A stretch of 64,000 nt of DNA from Spirochaetota bacterium (GCA_016934735.1 JAFGSG010000071.1:27369-91368), one strand, 5' to 3'. Positions 9,187 through 18,900 are shown, numbered from the stretch's first letter. Notes: generated from the sequence alone by a model not told the origin. Numbers and translations: made by a program.

Positions 9187-10902
9187 ATGAGTGAACCGCT
9201 TATCATTACAAATTCGGCGCGCTGCCGCGACTGCTATCGTTGTGTCCGCAATTGCGACGTAAAAGCTATCAGAGTAAAAAACGGCCAGGCCCAGGTTGTA
9301 CCTGAGTTGTGCATTCTCTGCGGTACCTGCGTCAGGATATGTCCGCAGAAGGCAAAAGGAGTTCGCAGCTCAACCCCGGATGTTAAGGAAGCGCTGAACG
9401 GCGGCAGGAAGCTGATTGCTTCAGTGGCGCCTTCAACTCCGGCCTATTTTACCATGAACTCTTTTGCAGACATGGAGAATGCGCTACTCGCACTGGGCTT
9501 TACTGCAGTTGAAGAAACGGCAGTAGGCGCAGAAGTCGTAAGCGCAGCTCATCGGGAATATGTTGAAAAAAATCCGGATAGAAAACCGGTCATTACGTCT
9601 TCATGTCCTGTTATCGTCAATCTTATCCAGCAGTATTACCCTGACCTTATCCCTCATCTTGCTCCAATTGTTTCTCCCATGATTGCCCATGGGCGCATGC
9701 TGAAGAATAAATACGGTGCTGATGCCTATATTGTTTTCATTGGTCCGTGCATCGCAAAAAAAATGGAAATACTGGATGAACCGGTAGCCGGTGTAATAAA
9801 CGCGGTTATAACTTTTCGAGGTCTTCAGGAATGGTTGATTGAAAAAGAAGTTATAATTAATAAATCTACTGATATTTGCGCTACTACGCATGAAATGAAA
9901 GCAAGACTTTTTCCTGTAGAAGGAGGACTGATCGGCGCAGCCCGTCTTAATACTGATATGCTTAGTGCGCAGATGATAGTCACCAGCGGGCTTGCTGCCT
10001 GCCGGGATGTTTTACGCGATATTGCAGCTGGCCAGCTTAATGCTGATATGGTAGAGCTTATGGCCTGCAGCGGAGGGTGTATTAATGGGCCTGTCATGGC
10101 CGATCTTCCGGGCGGTATCTACCGGTCTCGCCAGAAGATCATAGAATACTTTAAAAATAATCCTTATCATCCTCAGATATCGAAAGATGACTGGCCTCCT
10201 CTTTCACGTACATACCGGAACAGGGAGCAGCCTATACCAGAGTTTACAGAGGAGCAGATTCAGGACATACTGCATCGTGTGAATAAGTATACTCCTGAAG
10301 ATGAGCTGAACTGTCAGGCATGCGGTTATGAAAGCTGTCGTGAGAAAGCAATAGCTACTCTTCGCGGAATGGCGGAATTAACAATGTGTATTCCATATAT
10401 GCGAAGCCGCTCTGAATCACTCAGGCAGGTGGTTATGGATGTTTCTCTTAATCCCGTTATAATTGTTGACTATAACCTGCAGGTCCAGGACATGTCCCCG
10501 TCTGCTGAAGCGCTTTTTAAAGTATCACTTGCAGGGGTGAAAGGAAAATTTCTCTCCGTTCTTATACCTATCATTGACGATTATCTTTCGGTACGTGACA
10601 CAGGCATGCCGGTAATTTCCAAAGTTAATCGTTTCAGCAGCGGCATAGTTGTTGAACAAACCATTGTCCGGGTAGAAGGCCAGGCTCTTCTGGTTGCAAT
10701 AATGCGGGATATTACGGAGGAGGAAAAGGAAAGACAAAAATTTGTAGGATTAAGATCTGAAATGCTTGAGAAAACCAGAGAAGTTGTACAGAAGCAAATG
10801 CGGGTTGCCCATGAGATTGCACACCTTCTTGGGGAGACAACCGCTGAAAGCAAGATGATCGTTTTAAATCTCGCAAGGCTGCTGGAAGAGGAAGAGCAGT
10901 AA
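9187..10902 (+). CDS. hydS: Sensory [FeFe]-hydrogenase with PAS domain
   Basis: This 571-residue protein matches the putative H2-sensing group C hydrogenases. Residues 10-60 hold two [4Fe-4S] motifs (CRDCYRCVRNC and CILCGTCVRIC). The H-cluster domain follows with TSSCPVIV (137-144), IGPCIAKK (185-192) and MACSGGC (292-298). In catalytic enzymes the first motif is TSCCP; here the first cysteine, used for proton transfer, is serine, which fits a sensor rather than a fast catalyst. An extra iron-sulfur motif CQACGYESC lies at 376-384, then a PAS domain (about 410-510) and a C-terminal coiled coil. Its stop overlaps the start of the SpoIIE-type phosphatase by one base, so the two are translationally coupled and probably act in one signalling route. 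Confidence 0.92.
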   Translation: MSEPLIITNSARCRDCYRCVRNCDVKAIRVKNGQAQVVPELCILCGTCVRICPQKAKGVRSSTPDVKEALNGGRKLIASVAPSTPAYFTMNSFADMENALLALGFTAVEETAVGAEVVSAAHREYVEKNPDRKPVITSSCPVIVNLIQQYYPDLIPHLAPIVSPMIAHGRMLKNKYGADAYIVFIGPCIAKKMEILDEPVAGVINAVITFRGLQEWLIEKEVIINKSTDICATTHEMKARLFPVEGGLIGAARLNTDMLSAQMIVTSGLAACRDVLRDIAAGQLNADMVELMACSGGCINGPVMADLPGGIYRSRQKIIEYFKNNPYHPQISKDDWPPLSRTYRNREQPIPEFTEEQIQDILHRVNKYTPEDELNCQACGYESCREKAIATLRGMAELTMCIPYMRSRSESLRQVVMDVSLNPVIIVDYNLQVQDMSPSAEALFKVSLAGVKGKFLSVLIPIIDDYLSVRDTGMPVISKVNRFSSGIVVEQTIVRVEGQALLVAIMRDITEEEKERQKFVGLRSEMLEKTREVVQKQMRVAHEIAHLLGETTAESKMIVLNLARLLEEEEQ

Positions 10903-12077
10903 TGAGGCAGTTTGTCGAATTCTCGTGGATAAGTCTGAACAAGGACGGAGAGGAATTATGCGGGGATTCGGTAATCATCCAGTCCTCCCGCGATTCATTT
11001 GTGGCAGTATTGTCGGACGGGCTCGGAAGCGGCGTAAAGGCAAGCATATTATCAACCCTGACAGCGGAAATCGCAGCCCGGATGTTCGATTCCGGTGGAA
11101 CCGTTGAGGAAGTGATGCAGACTCTCGTAGAAACGCTTCCGGAATGCTCCGTTCGGAAGCTAGCCTATGCTACCTTTGCGGTTTTAACCGTTGATCATGG
11201 CACGGAAGCACATCTGGTAGAGTTTGACAGTCCTTCACTCATCCTGGTGCGCAACGGAAAATTAGCTGAATTATCATTTGAAGAGCATCAGATTAAAGGC
11301 CGCGTCATCCGCGAGGCGCGTTTTGCATTGCAGGACAATGACTATATGGTACTCATAAGTGATGGTTATGAACATGCGGGACTGGGAGGAATATACCGTC
11401 TCGGATGGGGATGGAAGAATGTAGCCACATCAGTCCAGCGTTTTGTACAGACCGGCATGGATACAGACAGGCTTTCTGATGCACTTTCGCGTACCTGCAT
11501 GAAATTATACAGCGGAAAGCCGGGAGATGATTCCACAGTTATCTGCATGAAAGTGCGGCCGGCGGTATCTGTGTGCATCCTGACAGGCCCTCCAGGCAAC
11601 AGAGAACTGGACAGCTTTGCGGTTAACAGGCTAATGTCTGCAGAGGGAGATAAAATAATTTGCGGGGGCAGCACAGCACAAATGGTCGCCCGGGAACTTA
11701 AGCTGAAGCTTGAGGTCGAATGGGTGCCGCCATGGAAAGTGAGCGGGGAAAAGCCCAGAAAAAAAGGTTCCCCGCCGACAGCAAAATTAGAGGGTATAAA
11801 TTTTGTTACTGAAGGCATTCTGACTATCGGCCAGGCTGTAGAACTGCTGGAGAAATGTAAAACAATATATGAACTTCCCGGCGATAACGATGCCGCAACC
11901 AGATTAGCGCGTTATTTGCTTGCTGCAGACGATATTTATCTAATCGTGGGTACTGCTATAAATCCTAACCAGGTTGCAGACCTTATACGCGGCGAGCCGA
12001 TGAGGATGGTATATATACGTGAACTCGTTCAAAATCTGACAAAGAGAAATAAACAGGTTACAGTGGAAAGGATTTAG
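10902..12077 (+). CDS. SpoIIE-type PP2C serine phosphatase coupled to the hydrogenase sensor
   Basis: Residues 1-225 of this 391-residue protein form a PP2C/SpoIIE phosphatase: SDGLGSG is the first metal-binding motif, followed by ISDGYE and by GDDSTVI near 215. The remaining 165 residues are a separate domain that I do not recognise, with GPPGNRELD at its start and GDNDAATRLA near the end. It begins on the last base of the sensory hydrogenase stop codon. SpoIIE-type phosphatases next to PAS-containing [FeFe]-hydrogenases are a recurring arrangement in anaerobes. The likely role is to change a phosphoprotein in response to H2 or redox state; the target is unknown and no anti-sigma partner is visible here. 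Confidence 0.87.
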   Translation: MRQFVEFSWISLNKDGEELCGDSVIIQSSRDSFVAVLSDGLGSGVKASILSTLTAEIAARMFDSGGTVEEVMQTLVETLPECSVRKLAYATFAVLTVDHGTEAHLVEFDSPSLILVRNGKLAELSFEEHQIKGRVIREARFALQDNDYMVLISDGYEHAGLGGIYRLGWGWKNVATSVQRFVQTGMDTDRLSDALSRTCMKLYSGKPGDDSTVICMKVRPAVSVCILTGPPGNRELDSFAVNRLMSAEGDKIICGGSTAQMVARELKLKLEVEWVPPWKVSGEKPRKKGSPPTAKLEGINFVTEGILTIGQAVELLEKCKTIYELPGDNDAATRLARYLLAADDIYLIVGTAINPNQVADLIRGEPMRMVYIRELVQNLTKRNKQVTVERI

Positions 12078-12088
12078 TATGTAAGATC

Positions 12089-12104
12089 CAGGGTTTAAAC
12101 CCTG
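12089..12104. repeat. 16-bp perfect palindrome between convergent genes
   Basis: CAGGGTTTAAACCCTG is a perfect palindrome between the stop of the phosphatase gene and the stop of the convergent kinase remnant. No T-run follows, so it is at most a weak terminator; it may be a dispersed intergenic repeat. Confidence 0.6.
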
Positions 12105-12106
12105 TC

Positions 12107-12622
12107 CTATTCATCATCATGAATAATTACTTTTGAAGGATCATCAGTTCGTATTAATCTGCGAGGAATCCGGATAACTGCCTTTGTACCTGGTGCGCCT
12201 TTTAACGGATCGCTGTTTGTTTCTATAGAAATGCTGCCGGAATGGGCTTTTATAATGCCATAAGTTTCAGCAAGTCCGAGGCCGGTTCCTTCTCCCGGTG
12301 ATTTTGTTGTGAAGAATGGCGTAAAAAGCTGTTCCATGTTGTCATCACTAATGCCTGTTCCGGTATCATGAATTGTTATAAATATAGTATCTATATTGTC
12401 ATCAATCGTTATTGTCAGGCAGCCTCCGTCCGGCATAGCTTCCAGTGCATTTTTTTCCAGATTTATTAAGGCATTAACAATTTTGTTATGGTCAATCCAG
12501 AGGTGTTCATCATTAATGTTCGATAAAATCGATATTTCAACATTATCAGGTTTAATAATACCTGCAAGACTGTCACCTATTATGCGAGATATACTTGTTT
12601 CTTTTAATTTAAGCCCCAGCAA
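12107..12622 (-). CDS. Histidine-kinase ATPase domain, N-terminally truncated (possible remnant)
   Basis: This 171-residue frame is a complete HATPase_c domain: N box around NALINLEKNALEA, G1 box DTGTGIS, F box FTPFF and G2 box GTGLGLAE. The dimerisation/phosphoacceptor helix domain (H box) and any sensor are missing. The only start is a TTG two codons after an in-frame TAA, with a poor ribosome binding site, and the 200 bp upstream carry no recognisable kinase sequence. It therefore looks like the 3' remnant of a kinase gene, though a stand-alone ATPase cannot be excluded. It converges on the hydrogenase operon and could once have been its regulator. Confidence 0.65.
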   Translation of the reverse strand: MLGLKLKETSISRIIGDSLAGIIKPDNVEISILSNINDEHLWIDHNKIVNALINLEKNALEAMPDGGCLTITIDDNIDTIFITIHDTGTGISDDNMEQLFTPFFTTKSPGEGTGLGLAETYGIIKAHSGSISIETNSDPLKGAPGTKAVIRIPRRLIRTDDPSKVIIHDDE

Positions 12623-12840
12623 GGATTACCTATAATTGTTTATCTTGGATTTGATTTAGAGCAAATATTATAATGTTTAAAAGCTATTGGCCAACCAGAT
12701 ATATAAAATATTGTAAATGTCAGTATGCATGATCAGTTTTTACGAAACGTATAGATCTTATAGATGCTGATTGAACATACAAGGTCTGAAATGTTTTTAA
12801 AAGTCAATATCATTTTACTTGAATTTGGACAACGTTAGAA

Positions 12841-12975
12841 TCAATTTACCCAACCTGAAATAAATGCAGAATAAATCAGAGTACAAAAGACTACAATAAT
12901 GAACGAGAAATATGCCAGCGATACCCCTGCCATATGAATTGGCTTCGTAAGAAAACCGATGGTGCTTATAAGCAT
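12841..12975 (-). CDS. Possible small hydrophobic ORF downstream of the tRNA pair (44 aa)
   Basis: A 44-codon frame from ATG 12975 encodes two hydrophobic segments and ends in IYSAFISGWVN. The composition looks like a membrane protein, but there is no ribosome binding site, and longer versions of the frame run through the tRNA terminator and the tRNA-Glu gene, so they cannot be real. It could be the tail of a decayed gene. Confidence 0.2.
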   Translation of the reverse strand: MLISTIGFLTKPIHMAGVSLAYFSFIIVVFCTLIYSAFISGWVN

Positions 12976-13000
12976 TGCAGAAAAAGCGAGTATATTTGGA

Positions 13001-13034
13001 AATAAAAAACTCAACCTTATGGTTGAGTTTTTAG
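13001..13034 (-). terminator. Rho-independent terminator of the tRNA operon
   Basis: An 11-bp perfect stem (13006-13016 with 13021-13031) with an ATAA loop lies 13 bp past the 3' end of tRNA-Glu. On the minus strand the stem runs into TTTTTTATTT. The position and the T-run make this a strong terminator for the tRNA-Lys/tRNA-Glu transcript. Confidence 0.88.
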
Positions 13035-13044
13035 ATGCATTACG

Positions 13045-13117
13045 CATCCCCGAGGGGATTTGAACCCCTGTTGCAGGGATGAAAACCCTGTGTCCTAGAC
13101 CCCTAGACGACGGGGAC
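13045..13117 (-). tRNA. tRNA-Glu (anticodon TTC)
   Basis: The 73-nt sequence folds as a tRNA: acceptor strand GTCCCCG pairs with CGGGGAT (one G-T pair), the anticodon stem CAGGG/CCCTG encloses TT-TTC-AT, and the T arm has GGGGTTCAAATCCCC. The 3' CCA is not encoded. It is the second gene of a tRNA pair and is followed by a terminator. Confidence 0.95.
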
Positions 13118-13151
13118 AAATATAAAAGCGCAAATAAAATAATATGCACTT

Positions 13152-13224
13152 TGAGTCGCGGGAGAATTGAACTCCCGACCCACTGCTTAAAAGGCAGTTG
13201 CTCTACCGACTGAGCTAGCGACTC
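13152..13224 (-). tRNA. tRNA-Lys (anticodon TTT)
   Basis: The 73-nt sequence has acceptor GAGTCGC/GCGACTC with A as discriminator base, a D arm containing AGCTCAGTCGGTAGAGC, anticodon stem ACTGC/GCAGT around CT-TTT-AA, and a T arm with CGGGAGTTCAATTCTCCCG. CCA is not encoded. It lies 34 bp upstream of tRNA-Glu and is probably co-transcribed with it. Confidence 0.96.
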
Positions 13225-13424
13225 GGGTGATTTATTATACAGGACGCTAAAGTATTAAATACACCTTATCTGTCAAACAAAAAAACAAAAAATATGCCGG
13301 TATTTTAAATTTTAACAAAAAATTTTATAAAATCAAATTAATAAATATAGCTTTTCATTTGATTTTAAAAGATATACTTGGCGCCGGAGTCGGTTGCTCT
13401 AAAATTAAAGTAGAGAAATAATAA

Positions 13425-13497
13425 CTGTCATTTGATGAATGTCGCAATATTATACATAAATTTATATTTATGTATAATTGGCATCTGTCAGTTGATA
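13425..13497. repeat. Hairpin flanked by short direct repeats
   Basis: A perfect 12-bp inverted repeat (13450-13461 with 13466-13477, loop TTAT) is flanked by near-identical direct repeats, CTGTCATTTGATG at 13425 and CTGTCAGTTGATA at 13485. It lies just past the 3' end of the acetyltransferase gene and could act as its terminator, or be a scar of a small insertion. Confidence 0.5.
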
Positions 13498-13520
13498 GTT
13501 AAAAATTTACTGTAAAAAAG

Positions 13521-13997
13521 TCAATCTAAATTATAATAAAAAATCTTAATAATATTTTTATCGTTACCCTTTTCTTTTTCAAGAAATGACCAGCCTGATT
13601 TTATGTAATAATTTTCAAGATTGTATTTATCGGACTCAGTAAAGAGATGGAGCCGGTTATATTTAAGTGATTTAGCCTTTTCTATCACCTGCCTGATTAG
13701 TAAATAGCCTAATCCGCGGTTTCTGTATTCCGGCAGAACAAAAAGCGATGCGAGCCATGGGTTCAGGTCTTTTCTTGACCAGAGATCGTTCTCCTTTAAC
13801 GATACCATACCGACAGGAATTTCATCTTCAATCACAATCCATGTTACAGGTATTTTGGCGTTCTTTGTTCTTTCTTCGTACGCTTTTATGACCAGATCAA
13901 AAGTAATTGACCTGGTTTGGTACCATTCCTTATATGCCCAGAAAGCAAGGATGGGTGCGTATTCCGGATGTTTTGTTAAAATTGTAATATATGCCAT
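13521..13997 (-). CDS. GNAT family N-acetyltransferase
   Basis: The 158-residue protein has the GNAT fold signature: beta strand and loop LASLFVLPEYRNRGLGYLLI, where RNRGLG is the acetyl-CoA pyrophosphate-binding motif A, followed by AKSLKYNRLHLFTE and the C-terminal YYIKSGWSF block. It should transfer an acetyl group from acetyl-CoA to an amine; the substrate is not predictable. It stands alone between the tRNAs and the divergent hdr operon. Confidence 0.9.
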   Translation of the reverse strand: MAYITILTKHPEYAPILAFWAYKEWYQTRSITFDLVIKAYEERTKNAKIPVTWIVIEDEIPVGMVSLKENDLWSRKDLNPWLASLFVLPEYRNRGLGYLLIRQVIEKAKSLKYNRLHLFTESDKYNLENYYIKSGWSFLEKEKGNDKNIIKIFYYNLD

Positions 13998-14281
13998 ATA
14001 AAGTATTTTTCACAATATTTTTTAAAAAATAATTTTTGATAGTAAATATCAACAAATTTTATTGATTTAAAAATAAAAAAGTTATATATTTAATATGTTA
14101 TATAGACCAATATTTATTGACAGAATTATTAATTTTTTTAAAACTGCCATTGGACAATATTATATAATGTTTTCCGGGTTTAAATATAATTCAGATGTTG
14201 ACAAATTTTTAGTTATCTAATAAAATAAATATTTTTTAATATATCTTTACAGTACGCATCATTGTTAAGGATAAAGAAAAC

Positions 14282-14878
14282 ATGAAAGCGGATACATATA
14301 AATTAAAAGACTTTTCGTCTTTTACAAAAGACATTATAAACGTAAGCGGAGAAAAGATTAACAATTGCTATCAGTGTAGAAAATGCACTGCCGGCTGTCC
14401 AATAACGTTCGCTATGGATATTCTGCCTCATCAGATCATCAAATATATTCAGCTTGGATTTGAGGAGAAAGTTTTAACCTCAAAGACGATATGGCTGTGC
14501 GCAGCATGCGAGACATGCGGGACAAGGTGCCCTAATGAAATTGACCTTGCGGCAATGATGGATGCGTTGAGGCAAAGAGCTCTGGCAACACAATACAGGA
14601 ACCGGATTGGAGAAAAGGGAACATCGGTCTTTCATCAAGAGTTTTTGTCTTCAGTAAAGTCAAACGGCCGGGTATATGAAGCAATGATGATGGCTAAATC
14701 GAGAATGAGGTCTGGACACTTTTTGACTTATCTCCTGAGAGGCGACTGGATAGCTGATATTAAGCTTTTTATTCCTATGCTTTTAAAAGGAAAGATGGGC
14801 ATGTTGCCGCACAGGATCAGGAATAGAAAAGAAATAAAGAAATTATTTAAAAAATTTGCAATAGGACGGAAGGTTTGA
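14282..14878 (+). CDS. hdrC: Heterodisulfide reductase subunit C homologue
   Basis: This 198-residue protein has two complete [4Fe-4S] motifs, CYQCRKCTAGCP (about residues 30-41) and CAACETCGTRCP (about 75-86), in the spacing of HdrC. The C-terminal half is basic and helical. HdrC passes electrons between HdrA and HdrB. It is the first gene of hdrC-hdrB-hdrA-mvhD-metV-metF, has an AAGGA ribosome binding site, and ends 3 bp before hdrB. In this context the complex most likely feeds a methylene-tetrahydrofolate reductase, not a CoM-S-S-CoB reductase. Confidence 0.93.
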   Translation: MKADTYKLKDFSSFTKDIINVSGEKINNCYQCRKCTAGCPITFAMDILPHQIIKYIQLGFEEKVLTSKTIWLCAACETCGTRCPNEIDLAAMMDALRQRALATQYRNRIGEKGTSVFHQEFLSSVKSNGRVYEAMMMAKSRMRSGHFLTYLLRGDWIADIKLFIPMLLKGKMGMLPHRIRNRKEIKKLFKKFAIGRKV

Positions 14879-14881
14879 TCT

Positions 14882-15742
14882 GTGAACACGAAAGTATCAT
14901 ATTATCCAGGTTGTTCCCTGCGCGGTACAGGGAGGGAATACGGAGAGTCAGCCGAGGCGGTGTTTAAATCGTTAGGCACGGAACTTGTTGAGCTTCCGGA
15001 CTGGAGCTGCTGCGGTGCTTCATCTGCTCACAGTGAAAACAAGGGCCTTGCGGTGGAGATAGCTGCGCGGAATCTGATTCTGGCAAAAGAGAGCGGTCTA
15101 AAGGATATGGTCATTCCATGCTCAGCCTGCTTCCAGAGGACTAAAGTTGCCGAGTATGAATTAAAGGAAAATCCGCAGGCATATCCGGATATCAGTTATA
15201 ACAGTGAAGTCAATATTCCGGATATTGTGAGTTTCGTACATAATAAAATCGGTATTGAAGCGATAAAAAAAAATGTTATTAAAAAGCTTACTGGCTTAAA
15301 AGTCGTAAGCTATTACGGTTGCCTTATTTCACGCCATCCGAAAATAACAGGAGCCGGAAATTTTGAAAATCCGACTGAGATGGATACAATTCTTGAAGCT
15401 CTGGGAACTGAAGTGATAGACTGGGGATATAAGACAGACTGTTGCGGCGGAAGCCTTGCCATCTCGCAAGCTGAAATTATGCAGAAGCTTGTAGGCAATC
15501 TTTACGACAAAGCGCTCGAAGCAGGTGCTGAGTGCATTGCTGTCTGCTGTCCGCTGTGCCATGCAAATCTCGATATGTATCAGAAGGAAATATCAAAAAG
15601 ATTTAAAAAAAATTATAATACTCCCATTTTTTATTTTACTGAACTCATAGGCCTTGCGATAGGGGAAAAAGATATTATAAAATGGCTAAAAAGACATCTT
15701 ACTGATCCGATTAAATTGCTTAAAGAGAAGAATTTATTATAA
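14882..15742 (+). CDS. hdrB: Heterodisulfide reductase subunit B homologue
   Basis: The 286-residue protein carries both cysteine-rich CCG domains that in HdrB hold the paired non-cubane iron-sulfur clusters. The first has PGCSLRG, SCCGASS and PCSACF; the second has YYGCLIS, TDCCGGS and CCPLCH. All cysteines of both motifs are present. It starts with GTG 3 bp after hdrC. In methanogens this subunit reduces the heterodisulfide; in the acetogen-type MetVF complex its partner is unsettled, and it may simply relay electrons. Confidence 0.93.
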   Translation: MNTKVSYYPGCSLRGTGREYGESAEAVFKSLGTELVELPDWSCCGASSAHSENKGLAVEIAARNLILAKESGLKDMVIPCSACFQRTKVAEYELKENPQAYPDISYNSEVNIPDIVSFVHNKIGIEAIKKNVIKKLTGLKVVSYYGCLISRHPKITGAGNFENPTEMDTILEALGTEVIDWGYKTDCCGGSLAISQAEIMQKLVGNLYDKALEAGAECIAVCCPLCHANLDMYQKEISKRFKKNYNTPIFYFTELIGLAIGEKDIIKWLKRHLTDPIKLLKEKNLL

Positions 15743-15756
15743 AAGGAAATTTTAAA

Positions 15757-15867
15757 CTCACCTCCTAATCCCCGGAGGGGGCCAACGGTTGTGAAGATTT
15801 GAAGGCGGTTGCTGGGATTTATTCCAAGATGGTGCCCCCTTTAGGGGTATAGGGGGCCGAGAGCGGA
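15757..15867. repeat. Palindromic intergenic element inside the hdr-met operon
   Basis: The two ends of this about 110-bp GC-rich stretch are imperfect inverted copies: the left arm (about 15761-15782) and the reverse complement of the right arm (15833-15856) share the pattern CC.CCTA..CCCC...GGGGGC. It fills the gap between hdrB and hdrA in otherwise AT-rich spacer DNA. It looks like a small non-autonomous palindromic element and could form RNA structure in the operon transcript. Confidence 0.6.
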
Positions 15868-15904
15868 AAAGCTAATTTAATTTTTTACAAATGAGATATT
15901 GATT

Positions 15905-18900
15905 ATGTCTGAAAATAATATAATACAATTAGACGATAAAAGAAAACCCGGCACTGGCCTGGGTGCTGTAATGGTTGTAGGCGGCGGTATTGCCGGCATG
16001 CAGACTGCTATCGATCTCGCGGACAGCGGATTCAAGGTGTATCTTGTTGAGGAAAAGACGCATATAGGCGGAAGAATGTCCCAGCTTGACAAGACTTTCC
16101 CGACAAACGACTGTGCCATGTGTATTATTTCGCCCAAGCTTATCGAAGTTGACAAGAATATAAATATTGAGATACTTACAAACACTGAAGTTATGGTTGT
16201 TGAAGGACAAGCCGGGAATTTCAGCGTAAAGTTAAAAGAAAATCCCAGATATGTTGATATAGCTAAATGCACGTCATGCGGGGATTGTATTAAAGTGTGT
16301 CCTGTGCTTGTGCCGAATGAATTCAACACCGGGTTCGATCAGAGAAACGCGGTTTACAAGCTTTATCCTCAGGGAATACCGAGCACGTACGCAATCAGTA
16401 AAGCGGACAGGGCGCCGTGCGGCATAACATGCCCTGCCGGGATCAATGTACAGGGATATGTTGCGCTTACATCAAACGGCAAATTCAATGAAGCTTACGA
16501 TCTAATCGTTGAGAGAAATCCTTTCCCTTCCGTATGCGGGCGTGTGTGCCATCATCCATGCGAAGGAGTGTGCAACAGGGGCGAGATAGATGAGCCTGTG
16601 GCTATCAACAATCTGAAAAGATATAACGCGGATTGGGTAAGACAGAAGCGCAAAGAGGAAGGCTTTAAAGTTGAGAAAGCTGAAATCGATCCAATGAAGC
16701 CAAAGATAGCTATTGTAGGCGGAGGACCTTCGGGATTGACTGCTGCACGCGATCTTGTGCTCGACGGGTATCCTGTGACAGTGTTTGAAGCGCAGAGCAA
16801 ACTTGGCGGAGCAATGAGATGGGGTATTCCCAGATACAGGCTCCCTGACGAAATGCTGGACTGGGACATTCAGAACATCATCGATCTTGGAGTTGAGGTT
16901 AAACTGCAAAGCGCGCTGGGTAAAGATTTTACGATCAAATCTCTAAAGAATGAAGATTACAAAGCAGTGTATCTCGGCATGGGACTTCCGAAGGCAAGGA
17001 AGCTTAACATCAAAGGCGCGGATTCAGAGGGCGTACTTTGGGGCATGGATTTTCTCACTGAAGTGAATATGGGGAAATCGCCTAAAGTCGGGAAGAAAGT
17101 CGTGGTAATCGGCGGCGGCAATGTCGCCATTGATGCGGCAATGACAGCGAAAAGACAGGGCGCAGAAGATGTCACAATAGTCTCACTCGAATGCCGTGAA
17201 GAAATGCCGGCTCACGAATGGGAGATCGAGGACGCTGTAAGCGAAGGCATTAAGCTTAATCCTTCATGGGGCCCGGATGAAATAACCGCAAGCGACGGAA
17301 AAGTAACGGGGATAAAACTAATTCAGTGCACATGTGTATTTGATGAAAGCCAGAGGTTTAATCCCCAGTACAACCCGGAATGCGGTGAGGAACTTAAAGC
17401 TGATACAATTATTATAACAATAGGACAAGCTGCCGATCTGAACTGGGTGAATGACGACAGCAGTATTGAACTCGCAAGCGGAGGCATAAAAGCTGATAAT
17501 CTGACTCTGGCTACAAACATTGAAGGCGTGTTTGCAGGCGGTGACATCGCATACGGGCCTAAGTCCGTTGTTGAAGCAATAGCTCAGGGTCATGAAGCCG
17601 CGGAGAGCATACGCAGATTCATCGAAGGAAAAGATTTATCCGCAGGCCGTGAAAAAGAAGATAAGCCTGCGGCAAAAGTTCCGAAGGACAGGCCGTATTA
17701 TAAGAAATCGAGAACAATAGCTGAAAACATACCTGTAAAAGACAGGCAGGACAATTATAATGAGATAGCGCGTACATTCACGCAGGAAATGGCAATTGAA
17801 GAAGCAAAACGCTGTCTTGCATGCGGCATATGCAGCGAGTGTATGCAGTGCGTTGCAGCGTGCCTGCCAGGCGCAATCAATCACAACGAAATAGTAAAAG
17901 AGACCGTGATTAATGTGGGCGCTGTTGTAGCCGCTCCCGGCTTTGATCCATTTGATCCTTCGGGAAAGCCCGAGTATGGCTACGGAAGATATGCCAACGT
18001 TATCACATCCATGGAAATGGAGCGGACATTCAGCGCATCAGGTCCGTATCAGGGCCATGTGTCAAGGCCTTCTGATCACAAGCTGCCGGCGAGAATTGCA
18101 TGGATACAATGCGTTGGTTCGCGGGATTCTTCAATAGGCAAGGATTATTGTTCATCTGTCTGCTGTACATACGCTACAAAACAGGCATCGCTCGCCAAAG
18201 ACCATTACGGCGACCAGGTAAATGCAACTATCTTTCTTAACGATTTAAGGACATTCGGTAAAGGATTCGACCGCTATTACAACAATGCGGTGAAGAAATA
18301 CGGCGTAAGATACATAAACAGTTTTATATCGACAATTAAAGAAATTCCGGGAAGCAAGAATCTGTTAATTAAATATATCAATGAACAGGGCGGGCTAGCA
18401 GAAGAAGAATTTGATATGGTTGTGCTTTCGGTCGGGCTTGTCCCTTCAGCGTCTTCCGCAAGGCTCGCGAAAGCTCTGGAAATTGAGCTCAATGAATTCG
18501 GATTTACGAAGCCTCAGCCGCTAAGGCCTGGCGAAACATCCAGAAAAGGCATATTTGTTGCAGGCGTTTTCGAGAATCCGAAAGACATACCCGAAAGTGT
18601 AATGAGCGCATCGAGCGCAGCTGCCCTTTCATCCGAATTGATTTCGGCTTCAAGGGGGTCTCTCACTGAGCACAAGGATTATCCACCGGAAAAAGATATT
18701 AGCAAAGACGGCGTGCGTATCGGAGTATTCGTATGCCATTGCGGGATAAACATTGCCGGAGTAGTCGACGTGCCTGCTGTTACCGAATATGCAAAAACAT
18801 TGCCGAATGTGGTTTTCACTGACGATAATTTATTTACATGCTCTACAGATACGCAGGAAAAGATCAAGAAAGCAGTTGAAGAGCATAATCTTACAAGGGT

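Noticed and set aside
12841-13149. 102-codon frame on the minus strand
   Set aside because: Its first half runs through the tRNA-Glu gene and the tRNA terminator; only the last 44 codons could possibly be coding, listed at low confidence.
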